This document shows positions 45,402-53,680 of a stretch of 64,000 bases of DNA, piece by piece. Both the position numbers and the translations under genes were made by a program. The notes beneath the pieces are model-generated. The model was given only the letters and a program-made list of their open reading frames with translations. It was not told the origin of the DNA and did no database searches. The stretch is taken from positions 1-64,000 of the forward strand of contig NZ_ADGQ01000004.1 in NCBI RefSeq assembly GCF_000147675.1, given 5' to 3'. This stretch comes from Peptostreptococcus stomatis DSM 17678. Lineage in GTDB: Bacteria; Bacillota; Clostridia; Peptostreptococcales; Peptostreptococcaceae. How positions within the stretch are numbered: position 1 is the first letter of the stretch; the number at the start of each line of letters is the position of its first letter.

Positions 45402-46232
45402 ATGTATACATATTTGATGGTCATAATGTTGTTCTGTATTGGTGTAGTAGTTACCTTAACTTCTGTGCCTATGATAAGCAAGATGTTAGAAAAAAGTGAT
45501 ATGATTAGGGCAAATTACAAGGGTGATATGATACCAGTAGGCTTAGGGCTCGTATTTATACCCACCCTTATAATTAATTCAGTTATATTGATTTATTCTA
45601 ATATTGTTCCTGAAAAGATAATTATGATCTACATGCTTTTATTTGCTTCTATCTCCATGTCCTTTGTAGGTATAATTGATGATAGCTTGGGCAATAGGGG
45701 GGTAACAGGTTTACTCGGTCACTTCAAGGCCTTATTTAAGGGTACATTGACAACGGGTGCCTTTAAGGCTCTTTTAGGTGGTTTTGTTGGTTTAACCATA
45801 GCAGTTACTATCAGCAAGTCTATACCTAATATAATAGTTGCGACCTTGGTGGTTGCCCTATCAACAAATATGATGAACTTATTTGACCTAAGACCAGGTA
45901 GGGCCATAAAGGTATACACTCTATTAGCAATAATAATATTTATAGCAAGTGCCAAGTTCCAAAGGGAAGTAATGATGTTGATACTACCAGCTGTACTGGC
46001 CTATTTTTACTTTGATTTGAGGGCCTTGACAATGATGGGGGATGCAGGTTCAAATGTTTTGGGCGTTTCCTTGGGTGTATTTATAGTATCCTCATTTGGT
46101 TTGGCAGTTCAGGTAGTTTGTTTGATACTTTTAGTATTAATCCACATATTAACAGAAAAATTTTCTCTAACTAAGATTATCGAAAACAATAAGTTTTTGA
46201 ATTATCTAGATAGGTTAGGAAGGGGTTTATAG
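45402..46232 (+). CDS. MraY/WecA-type glycosyltransferase family 4 membrane protein
   Basis: 276 residues from the ATG at 45402 (TGGAGG in the end of the upstream gene); a GTG at 45390 overlaps that site. About nine membrane segments carry polyprenyl-phosphate phosphosugar-transferase motifs: GIIDDSLGNRGVTGLLGH (Asp pair), TNMMNLFDLRPGRAIK and MMGDAGSNVLGVSLG. It is shorter than MraY (about 320), and the family's N-terminal KxxTPxMGG motif is not visible (ANYKGDMIPVGLG takes its place). Donor sugar unknown. Followed at once by the DUF3866 gene. Confidence 0.85.
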   Translation: MYTYLMVIMLFCIGVVVTLTSVPMISKMLEKSDMIRANYKGDMIPVGLGLVFIPTLIINSVILIYSNIVPEKIIMIYMLLFASISMSFVGIIDDSLGNRGVTGLLGHFKALFKGTLTTGAFKALLGGFVGLTIAVTISKSIPNIIVATLVVALSTNMMNLFDLRPGRAIKVYTLLAIIIFIASAKFQREVMMLILPAVLAYFYFDLRALTMMGDAGSNVLGVSLGVFIVSSFGLAVQVVCLILLVLIHILTEKFSLTKIIENNKFLNYLDRLGRGL

Positions 46233-47306
46233 ATGATAAGTAAAAGATTAGCCAAGGTTACTGAAATAAAGAGCCAAAGCGACCTAATCCAGGATATAAG
46301 GGTTGATATAAATGGCAGTATTGAAAAAGCCTATAATTATATACAGTTGACTGGTAATGTTGAAGTCGGAGATGAAGTGGTAGTCAATACTACTGCAGTA
46401 GAATTAAGTCTTGGTACAGGTGGTTTCCACTTTGTAATAGCTAATTTTAGCAGGCCAGAGTCTAAGCTTACAGAGGGTGGCCATATTATGAAACTTAGGT
46501 ATACTCCATTTCAGATTAAGGTGGATTCTGTGGAAGAGCAAGGAAGTCCCTACCACGATATCTTCAATGATTTTGTCTGCCTGGAGGGGATGCCAGTAGC
46601 AGTAGGGACCCTTCATAGTATAGTACCTGTATTTGCAGCTACTTTTAAGAGATTATGCCCAGACAAGAAGCTAGTATATATAATGTCTGATGGGGCAGCC
46701 CTTCCAATGGCATTTAGCAAGAACGTTGACAATTTAAAGAAGATGGGGCTTATAGATAATACTATTACATATGGAAATGCTTTTGGTGGTGACTATGAAT
46801 GCATAAATATATACACTTCACTTATAACTGCCAAGGAAATTTGCAAGGCAGACTGTGTATTGATAGCCATGGGACCTGGTATAGCAGGTACAGGAACTAA
46901 GTATGGTTTTAGTGGTATAGACCAGGCAGTGATTATAGATGCTGTTGAGAAACTAAATGGTAGGTCTTACATCATACCTAGAATCAGTTTTGCAGACAAG
47001 AGACCTAGACACAAGGGCATATCCCATCACACCCTTACAATTTTAAGTGAATTAACCAATAAGTCTACAAATCTTGTCCTTAATTCCTTGTATGAGCCTG
47101 GCAAATTGAGTATAATAAAAGAACAAATTCTATTAAATAGTATAGATGAAAAGCACAAGGTTGATTTTGAAGAATATGATAGGACAAAGGAAGACCTTGA
47201 CCACTATGGCCTAAAGGTAAAGAGCATGGGTAGGTCTTTTGAAGATGACGAAGAATTCTTTGAAGCAGCATCCACAGTAGCTTATAGGATTTCCAAGATA
47301 ATTTAA
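46233..47306 (+). CDS. DUF3866 family protein
   Basis: 357 residues, adjacent to the previous stop. Family-like features are VVVNTTAVELSLGTGGFHFV, GHIMKLRYTPFQ, LEGMPVAVGTLHSIVPVFAATFKRLCP and VYIMSDGAALPMAFS, then GPGIAGTGTKYGFSG. The biochemical function is unknown. It regularly accompanies steA-type genes in clostridia. No signal peptide or membrane segment, so cytoplasmic. Confidence 0.88.
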   Translation: MISKRLAKVTEIKSQSDLIQDIRVDINGSIEKAYNYIQLTGNVEVGDEVVVNTTAVELSLGTGGFHFVIANFSRPESKLTEGGHIMKLRYTPFQIKVDSVEEQGSPYHDIFNDFVCLEGMPVAVGTLHSIVPVFAATFKRLCPDKKLVYIMSDGAALPMAFSKNVDNLKKMGLIDNTITYGNAFGGDYECINIYTSLITAKEICKADCVLIAMGPGIAGTGTKYGFSGIDQAVIIDAVEKLNGRSYIIPRISFADKRPRHKGISHHTLTILSELTNKSTNLVLNSLYEPGKLSIIKEQILLNSIDEKHKVDFEEYDRTKEDLDHYGLKVKSMGRSFEDDEEFFEAASTVAYRISKII

Positions 47307-47374
47307 TCATAGCTTTGATGAAAATTTAAGTATTTAATGATATAATAAGCTTATAGTTTGGATAGGAGGAAGAT

Positions 47375-48196
47375 ATGACTGACTTGTATAATAAAATATT
47401 GGACAGTGTGAAATACATAAATAAGTTTTATACAGGTAAGATAGATATGGCCCTAATATTGGGTTCTGGCCTATCCTACTTAGTAGATCAATTTGAAAAT
47501 AAGCTAGAGCTTGACTACAAGGATATACCAAATTTTCATACATCTCAAGTAGGGGGGCATGAAAATAAACTTGTAATAGGTGATTTTTGTGGTAAGAAAG
47601 TATTGGCTATGAAGGGTAGGTTCCATTATTATGAAGGCTACAGGCAGGATGAAATTACCTATCCTATTAGGGTATTTAAAGAATTGGGTATAGATAAAAT
47701 CTTAGTTACCAATGCTGCGGGCGGATCCAATAAAAACTTTGGACCAGGTGACTTGATGATTATCAAAGACCAGATTAATTTTTCAGGTTCTAATCCTTTG
47801 ATTGGACCAAATGATGACAGGTTGGGGGCCAGATTTCCTGATATGACAGATGCCTATGACTTGGAGGGGATTGAAATTCTAAGATCATGTGCTGACCAAT
47901 TAGGGTTACCAATACAAGAAGGAGTATACATGTTTTTCTCTGGTCCAAGTTATGAGACACCTGCAGAGGTGAGAATGGCAGGCATCTTGGGGGCAGATGC
48001 CGTAGGTATGTCAACAGTGCCTGAGGTTATTGTTGCAAGATATTGTGGAATGAGGGTATTTGGTATATCATGTATTACAAATATGGCAGCAGGTATTAGT
48101 GGGCAGAAATTAAACCATGAAGAAGTAATCGAAACAACAGAGAGGGTTAAAAGAAAGTTTTCATCCCTAGTAAAGTTATTTATAGAAAAAATTTAA
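47375..48196 (+). CDS. punA: Purine-nucleoside phosphorylase
   Basis: 273 residues of the trimeric class: LILGSGLSYLVDQ near residue 30, MKGRFHYYEGYRQDEI, TNAAGGSNKNFGPGDLMIIKDQINF, then FSGPSYETPAEVRM and the purine-site Asn in SCITNMAAG. Splits (deoxy)guanosine and inosine into base and ribose 1-phosphate. AGGAGGAAGAT precedes the ATG; a TATAAT at 47340 may mark its own promoter. Confidence 0.95.
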   Translation: MTDLYNKILDSVKYINKFYTGKIDMALILGSGLSYLVDQFENKLELDYKDIPNFHTSQVGGHENKLVIGDFCGKKVLAMKGRFHYYEGYRQDEITYPIRVFKELGIDKILVTNAAGGSNKNFGPGDLMIIKDQINFSGSNPLIGPNDDRLGARFPDMTDAYDLEGIEILRSCADQLGLPIQEGVYMFFSGPSYETPAEVRMAGILGADAVGMSTVPEVIVARYCGMRVFGISCITNMAAGISGQKLNHEEVIETTERVKRKFSSLVKLFIEKI

Positions 48197-48212
48197 ATGG
48201 AGGATTGGCATA

Positions 48213-49415
48213 TTGAGTACGAATAAGGCTAGAAATACAAAAAATAAAAAGAATACTAAGAAAGCCAGGCGTAGACCAAGAATTAGAATATTTAGACTAC
48301 TAATTGTAATATTTATTTTACTAGGTATGCTTTCCTTGGCTGGAAACCTATACTATAAGTCTGCGTCAAAACCAGTAAATCCAAATTCTACAATTAGTAG
48401 GGTTGTTGATATACCAGCAGGTGCTAATGTTAAGCAGATTGCTACCATATTAAAGGACCAGGATATGATAAAGAACAAGAAGGTTTTTGTGGCCAATGTA
48501 AAGGAAACGGGTAAGGCTGAACAGATTAAGTCTGGTAAATACAAGCTGTCCCAGAACATGTCAAATGACCAGATCATAGACAAGCTGATAAAGGGTCAAG
48601 TACACCAGGATGGTATTAAGGTAACTATACCTGAAGGTAGCATATCGACTGAGATAGTCAACCTTTTGGTAAAGAAGAATCTTGGGGACAGGAAGAAATT
48701 TGTAAAACTTTTCAGGACACCTAGTGAATTTTCTGATAAACATAGTTTCCTAAAAGACAGTAGGATTACTACACTTGAAGGCTTCTTGTATCCAGAAACT
48801 TATTATTTCAAAAAGGGTACAAGTGAAAAAGATATATTTGACAAAATGTTAAGTGAGTTTGACAGGAATTACAAGAAGAGTATAAGTGCCAACGTAAAAA
48901 AGAACAAGTATAACTTCTATGATACAATTATCATGGCATCGATAATAGAAAAAGAAGCTGTAAAGGATGAAGATAGGCCGATTATAGCCAGTGTATTCTA
49001 CAACAGGTTGGCAAAGAAAATGAAGTTGCAGTCAGATGCAGTACTTCAATATGGCCTGCCAGAGAGAAAGGGTAAGGTCCTGTATTCGGATTTGAAGGTT
49101 GAATCAGCCTATAATCTTTATATACACCATGGCCTACCGCCAACACCGATTGCTAGCCCAGGCCTTAAGTCAATGATAGCGGCATCTAGACCTAGTAAGA
49201 CAGACTATTTGTACTTTGTTACAAATGTGAACGGTGTAAATTCATACAGCAAGACTTTTGAAGAACATGATAAGAATGCTAAAAATTACCATAAAGAAAG
49301 AGATGCTAAAGAAAAGGCTAATCAGGAAAAAGCGTCTACTACTGATAAGAAAGGTACTAGTTCAGCTACTGATAAAAAAACAAGCACTAGTTCTGATACA
49401 AGTCAAACAAACTAG
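48213..49415 (+). CDS. mltG: Endolytic transglycosylase MltG (YceG-like)
   Basis: 400 residues from TTG at 48213 with TGGAGG 9 nt upstream. The basic N-terminus (KARNTKNKKNTKKARRRPRIR) precedes one membrane helix (28-46). An outer YceG domain follows, with FLYPETYYF, IIMASIIEKEAVKDEDRPIIASVFYNRL (catalytic Glu near 245) and LYIHHGLPPTPIASPGLKSM. It cleaves nascent glycan strands. A Ser/Thr/Lys-rich tail of about 45 residues ends the protein. Confidence 0.95.
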   Translation: MSTNKARNTKNKKNTKKARRRPRIRIFRLLIVIFILLGMLSLAGNLYYKSASKPVNPNSTISRVVDIPAGANVKQIATILKDQDMIKNKKVFVANVKETGKAEQIKSGKYKLSQNMSNDQIIDKLIKGQVHQDGIKVTIPEGSISTEIVNLLVKKNLGDRKKFVKLFRTPSEFSDKHSFLKDSRITTLEGFLYPETYYFKKGTSEKDIFDKMLSEFDRNYKKSISANVKKNKYNFYDTIIMASIIEKEAVKDEDRPIIASVFYNRLAKKMKLQSDAVLQYGLPERKGKVLYSDLKVESAYNLYIHHGLPPTPIASPGLKSMIAASRPSKTDYLYFVTNVNGVNSYSKTFEEHDKNAKNYHKERDAKEKANQEKASTTDKKGTSSATDKKTSTSSDTSQTN

Positions 49416-49429
49416 GAAAAGTACTTATT

Positions 49430-49457
49430 GCAGGGAGGGTAAACTTCCCTGCTTTTT
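49430..49457 (+). terminator. Intrinsic terminator between mltG and trmR
   Basis: GCAGGGA pairs with TCCCTGC, followed by TTTTT. The trmR ribosome site (AAAGGAGTG) begins a few bases later, so this may be a partial or attenuating terminator. Confidence 0.8.
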
Positions 49458-49472
49458 AAAGGAGTGAAATAA

Positions 49473-50117
49473 GTGAGTAATATTGTAAATGATAAGGTAG
49501 AAAATTATATAAGAGAGACCTTAAAACCTAGTCAGGGACTCTTGAGAGACTTAGAGGTCTATGCAGAGGAAAATTCTGTACCAATTATTCACAAGGAAGT
49601 GGCTGACCTTTTAAGGGTTCTGTTAAAGTTGAAAAGGCCAAAAAAAATCCTGGAATTAGGTTGTGCTATAGGCTATTCCTCTCTTTTTTTTGCCGATGTA
49701 TTAGACGGTGATGTAGAGATTGTAACCACTGAGAGAAACCCCCTTATGTTGGAAAGGGCCCAAGAAAATATTAAGAAGGCTGGTATGGAAGACAGGATAA
49801 AAATTTTAGTAGGGGATGCTGAAGAGACATTAAAAGACCTTGAAGGAAGCTTTGATATGATCTTTATAGATGCAGCTAAGGGTCACTATAAGATGTTTTT
49901 TGACATGTTGATAGACAAGCTAAATCATGGGGGTATAGTAATTTCAGACAATATCCTATATAAGGGCATGATAGCCAGTGATGACTATGTAGTCAGAAGA
50001 AAGAAAACTATAGTTAAGAGGATGAGGACATATTTAGATTATATATGTGATTTAGAGGGTATAAGTACATCATTGGTACCTATAGGTGATGGATTAGCTA
50101 TATCCTATAAAGACTAG
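49473..50117 (+). CDS. trmR: tRNA 5-hydroxyuridine methyltransferase (O-methyltransferase)
   Basis: 214 residues of a class I SAM O-methyltransferase: PKKILELGCAIGYSSLFFADVL (SAM loop), DMIFIDAAKGHYKMFFDM (metal-binding Asp) and SDNILYKGMI. The order mltG-O-methyltransferase-U32 matches B. subtilis yrrL-yrrM-yrrNO, where YrrM/TrmR methylates 5-hydroxyuridine at tRNA position 34; the call relies on that synteny. The start is GTG at 49473 with GGAGTG upstream. Confidence 0.87.
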   Translation: MSNIVNDKVENYIRETLKPSQGLLRDLEVYAEENSVPIIHKEVADLLRVLLKLKRPKKILELGCAIGYSSLFFADVLDGDVEIVTTERNPLMLERAQENIKKAGMEDRIKILVGDAEETLKDLEGSFDMIFIDAAKGHYKMFFDMLIDKLNHGGIVISDNILYKGMIASDDYVVRRKKTIVKRMRTYLDYICDLEGISTSLVPIGDGLAISYKD

Positions 50118-50186
50118 GTGGTCTTTATTAAGCTAGTACATTGATAGGTTTAAAGAGTTATATAAGCAAGGAAAAGGAAGGAATAA

Positions 50187-51419
50187 ATGGAAAGAGTAGA
50201 ACTATTAGCTCCTGCAGGAGATTTAGAGAGATTAAAGATAGCCATAGAGTATGGGGCAGATGCAGTTTATCTTGGTGGTGAAAACTTTGGTATGAGAACA
50301 GCAGCCAAGAACTTCTCAAATGAAGATATAAGAGAAGGTGTAAAGTATGCCCATGAAAGAGGTAAAAAGGTATTTGTAACAGTCAATATAATACCCCACA
50401 ATGAGGATTTCAATGGATTAGAAGACTACTTGTTAGAATTAGAGAAGGCGGGGGTTGATGCCCTTATAGCCTCAGATCCAGGTGTCATATCTGTAATTAA
50501 GGCAACAATACCAAATATGGAAATCCACTTGAGCACCCAGGCCAATACAACTAATTACCACAGTGCCAACTTTTGGTACAAGCAGGGGATAAAAAGGGTT
50601 GTTATAGCCAGGGAATTGTCCTTTGAGGAAATCAAAGAATTAAGGGATAATATACCACAAGATATGGATGTTGAGGCCTTTATGCACGGTGCCATGTGTA
50701 TATCATATTCAGGAAGGTGCTTGATAAGTAACTATATGACTGGTAGGGATGCCAATAGAGGGTCTTGTGCCCAGTCATGTCGTTGGAAATACAGCCTGGT
50801 TGAAGAAAAAAGACCTGGAGAATACTATCCTGTATATGAAGATGAAAGGGGAACCTTCTTCTTTAATTCTAAGGACCTGTGTATGATTGAATATATACCT
50901 GAATTGATTAGTTCTGGTATTACAAGTTTGAAGATAGAGGGCAGGATGAAGACTGCCTACTATGTTGCAACAGTTGTAAGGGCCTATAGGATGGCCATAG
51001 ATGCCTACTATGAAAAAGGCCCTGACTGGAAATTTGATCCAATATGGCTAGATGAATTGAAGAAGGGTAGCCATAGACACTTTACTACAGGTTTCTATAA
51101 TGATAAGCCAGGACATGAGGAACAGAACTATGCTTCTGCCTCATATGTTAGGAACTATGACTTTATAGGTATAGTAGTTGGTGGGCCAGACAAGGATGGT
51201 TATGTAACTGTAGAGCAGAGAAATAAGATGGTTCTAGGTGACCAGATAGAGATAATAGGACCGTATACAGCAACTCTTGAAACAGAAATACTTGAGATGT
51301 TTGATGAAGAAATGACCCCTATAACAGAGGCCCCTCATCCAAGACAGTTGGTCAAAATGAAGTTGCCAGGAGGGGTAGGCATTAACTTTATGCTTAGAAA
51401 GGCAATTGAAGAAAAGTAA
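50187..51419 (+). CDS. trhP: U32 peptidase-like tRNA hydroxylation protein (TrhP-like)
   Basis: 410 residues: N-terminal VELLAPAGDLERLKIAIEYGADAVYLGG, then MHGAMCISYSGRC (Cys171, Cys178) and GSCAQSCRW (Cys194, Cys198). These four cysteines are typical of the family and may hold an iron-sulfur cluster. SLKIEGRMKTAYYVA and a C-terminal beta domain follow. TrhP proteins make 5-hydroxyuridine on tRNA from prephenate, and TrmR then methylates it. B. subtilis has two subunits (YrrN and YrrO); only one is present here. Confidence 0.9.
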   Translation: MERVELLAPAGDLERLKIAIEYGADAVYLGGENFGMRTAAKNFSNEDIREGVKYAHERGKKVFVTVNIIPHNEDFNGLEDYLLELEKAGVDALIASDPGVISVIKATIPNMEIHLSTQANTTNYHSANFWYKQGIKRVVIARELSFEEIKELRDNIPQDMDVEAFMHGAMCISYSGRCLISNYMTGRDANRGSCAQSCRWKYSLVEEKRPGEYYPVYEDERGTFFFNSKDLCMIEYIPELISSGITSLKIEGRMKTAYYVATVVRAYRMAIDAYYEKGPDWKFDPIWLDELKKGSHRHFTTGFYNDKPGHEEQNYASASYVRNYDFIGIVVGGPDKDGYVTVEQRNKMVLGDQIEIIGPYTATLETEILEMFDEEMTPITEAPHPRQLVKMKLPGGVGINFMLRKAIEEK

Positions 51420-51471
51420 TAGGGAGTTGTGCCTATTATTGGTTTAAAAAAATCAGATAAGATAAATTACT

Positions 51472-51513
51472 TAAAAAGATATTTTCAAAAATTTGAAGGT
51501 ATCTTTTTATTTT
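51472..51513 (+). terminator. Intrinsic terminator after the U32 gene
   Basis: AAAAAGATA pairs with TATCTTTTT around a 17-nt loop with a partial inner stem, followed by ATTTTT. It cuts the pseudopilin cluster off from the housekeeping genes. Confidence 0.8.
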
Positions 51514-51571
51514 TGTCTATAAATATATAGGATAATATAAGTCCTGTATTTTACCTATTAGGGGGATATCT

Positions 51572-52042
51572 ATGAAGAATATAAGTGTATGTATAAAGAA
51601 ATATAGGATAAAAAAAGATGGGATAAAAGTAGAGTATTATAGGAAAGATAGGGGCTCGTTTGACAAGTATGGGCCTAAAAAACACTCCGCTTATTTGGCT
51701 ACTGAATTCATATTTACCCTTATAATTCTTTCAATTGCCCTATATATTTTTTCTTACTTTGTGATGAATATGGCCTACTTGGAGAATAAGTTAGATGACA
51801 GGGAGGAGCTCGATTATTTATTGGGGCAGGCTATGGTAGAAGAAAGGTCCTATATCAAAGACTACAAGGGTGATTATGAAGACTTAGACTTGGTTTTTTC
51901 TAAAAATATGGATAGTAGAGAAATACTTATCAGGAGGAGTTTTAAGGATAAGAAATTTGGTTGGATAGAATCTGAAATTACAGTCAAGGACAAGTACCTT
52001 AAGAAGAGTTTGGTAGTACATACAATTATAGGGCTTGATTAG
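51572..52042 (+). CDS. Pseudopilin-like protein with long leader
   Basis: 156 residues. A basic 40-residue N-terminal stretch ends in HSA, then YLATEFIFTLIILSIALYIFSYFVMNM. The helix begins with Glu at position +5 counted from Tyr41, the hallmark of type IV pilin and pseudopilin N-termini, with Ala rather than Gly before the presumed cut. The remaining 85 residues are charged (YLENKLDDREELDYLLGQAMVEE) and could form a small globular head. The ATG at 51572 follows GGGGGATATCT. First gene of a four-gene cluster. Family assignment rests on motif and context, not on a recognised domain. Confidence 0.6.
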   Translation: MKNISVCIKKYRIKKDGIKVEYYRKDRGSFDKYGPKKHSAYLATEFIFTLIILSIALYIFSYFVMNMAYLENKLDDREELDYLLGQAMVEERSYIKDYKGDYEDLDLVFSKNMDSREILIRRSFKDKKFGWIESEITVKDKYLKKSLVVHTIIGLD

Positions 52043-52160
52043 ATATATGGAATTAAAGCTTAATCTAACTAGTTTATAGGAATAATTGATAATCTTAGAA
52101 ACATATATTTAGGATGGACTTTTGTATTTAATATAAGAATTATGACAAGGGAGTAGCACT

Positions 52161-52868
52161 TTGAAAACTAAGAAAATGGGTGTAAGAAATAACAAATTGA
52201 AGAGAATATGCAAAAATATATTCGAAATAATATACAAAGGAAGGTGCAAAAGTATATACAGAAATATATGCAAAAAAAAATACAAAAACTTATATAAAAT
52301 TATATACACCAAGATAAGGTTCAACTTATTTATAGATAGACAAAGGGGGTCTCTTTCTGTAAATGTTATTTTACTTTTTATGTTTTTGGTATCCCTGGTC
52401 CTCCTTTTCATGCCCCTATATAAGGACCTGGGAGACTTTAAAAGGGACTACGACCAATTATATGGTCACGATTATGAACTGGCATCCATAGAGAAGACTT
52501 TTATGGTGAATGCCTATTATCTATTAGAAGATACCTATGCCAAAAGTAAAGATTCTAAGGATTTTTATGGTCTGGTCATGAAGAAGGATACCAGCTTTTA
52601 TCGGGATTTAATTGGTCAAAAATATCTTGAGTCTCCACATACAAGGTATGAATTGATTACTGGTGATGGTGGTTGCTTTGAGATTATAAAAAAAGATAAT
52701 TATGTTGAGTTTTATGTAAACTACTACTATGAAAACAAGGGTATTGAGAGGTGGAAGAGGAAAAAGTACCGGGTCTATTGTCCCTTTGAAAAATTAGGGA
52801 TTGATAAGAAGGTCAAGCCCAAATTAGAGATTGAGGAAATAAAGTCCCTATTTGTAGAATTGGCTTAA
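52161..52868 (+). CDS. PilX/GspK-like minor pseudopilin candidate
   Basis: 235 residues from TTG at 52161 (AAGGGAG upstream). The 63-residue N-terminus is strongly basic and repetitive (KNIFEIIYKGRCKSIYRN). It ends in RQRG, followed by SLSVNVILLFMFLVSLVLLFM. RQRG and a hydrophobic helix lacking Glu at +5 is the K-type (GspK/PilX) pattern. A soluble domain of 145 residues with YYLLEDTY and a Tyr-rich YVEFYVNYYYENK segment follows. The leader is far longer than usual; an internal start is possible but none has a good ribosome site. Function inferred from context. Confidence 0.55.
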   Translation: MKTKKMGVRNNKLKRICKNIFEIIYKGRCKSIYRNICKKKYKNLYKIIYTKIRFNLFIDRQRGSLSVNVILLFMFLVSLVLLFMPLYKDLGDFKRDYDQLYGHDYELASIEKTFMVNAYYLLEDTYAKSKDSKDFYGLVMKKDTSFYRDLIGQKYLESPHTRYELITGDGGCFEIIKKDNYVEFYVNYYYENKGIERWKRKKYRVYCPFEKLGIDKKVKPKLEIEEIKSLFVELA

Positions 52869-53008
52869 CATAGGGGCAACAGAAAAATTCTAAAAGGAAA
52901 AATAGTAAGATAATAAGCAATGAAATTAGATATATAAGAACTATGCTTATGTAGGAACGATGGTTACAAGAGGACTATATATTTATATAGGGTTAGGAAG
53001 GTTGTGTA

Positions 53009-53485
53009 GTGAAGAAGTACAAGGGGACAAGTTTTATAGAATTAGCAATAGCCATGTCTATCTTGGTTCTTATAATATCCTTATCAATAGTCAGGGTAAA
53101 TAGGGACGGTTTGGATTTTGATGCTACAGTATCAAGGATTAAGACTGATATCAGGAGGATAATTGTAAGGGGTCAAGATGACTCCTATACCTATAGTTTG
53201 TCCACCTATAAGGGCTATTACATAATAGATAGAGATTCTTATAGGCTGGTGAGGAGATGCTTAGACAAGCATACCCATGTCTTAAGTGGAACAAGACTAG
53301 AATTTAAAGGCATAAAGAGGATGGGAGCACCGGGAGGGGGTGGTAGCCTCTACGTCTTTAATGATCGTACAAAAAAATTGGAGAGGATTACCTATATTCC
53401 AGCCAGTGGCAGGGTGACATCCTATAAGGATGATTATCTTAAGAAAAAAATCATGATAGATAATTGGATTTCCGAGCTAAGATAG
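53009..53485 (+). CDS. GspH-like pseudopilin
   Basis: 158 residues from GTG at 53009 (AGGAAGG upstream). This is the clearest prepilin of the cluster: a short basic leader MKKYKG, the cut after Gly6, then TSFIELAIAMSILVLIISLSI with Glu at +5. The head contains SRIKTDIRRIIVRGQ and a glycine-rich APGGGGSLYVFN, compatible with the H-type minor pseudopilin fold. It would be inserted in the membrane, cut by a prepilin peptidase and incorporated at a pilus tip. No such peptidase lies in the window. Confidence 0.72.
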   Translation: MKKYKGTSFIELAIAMSILVLIISLSIVRVNRDGLDFDATVSRIKTDIRRIIVRGQDDSYTYSLSTYKGYYIIDRDSYRLVRRCLDKHTHVLSGTRLEFKGIKRMGAPGGGGSLYVFNDRTKKLERITYIPASGRVTSYKDDYLKKKIMIDNWISELR

Positions 53486-53500
53486 TATAGGCATGAATCA

Positions 53501-53620
53501 TTGGCTTTTAACCCAAATCAGCCAGGAGGGCTTTTATTAGAAGCTATATTATGATGCCTTGTGATTATAAATATCGAGATTGCATATCTGTGTGAATTAT
53601 GGCAAATAGTGGAAATATAA
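53501..53620 (+). pseudogene. Possible remnant of a fifth (I-like) pseudopilin
   Basis: Directly in frame after the GspH-like stop, TTG at 53501 opens NPNQPGGLLLEAIL, which looks like a prepilin site with Glu at +5. A TGA at 53552-53554 interrupts it, and the same frame then continues with hydrophobic CLVIINIEIAYL until TAA at 53618-53620. It lies between the H-like and J-like genes, where an I-type gene sits in many clusters. Short and AT-rich, so chance is a real alternative. Confidence 0.25.
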
Positions 53621-53680
53621 GGATATATACTAAGTTGATTTAGAAAATAGGTGTAATTCTAAGATATCTGGAGGAAGTGT

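Noticed and set aside
52200-52310. AT-rich near-repeats suggesting a CRISPR-like or satellite array
   Set aside because: The units are irregular, lack spacers and lie in an open coding frame.
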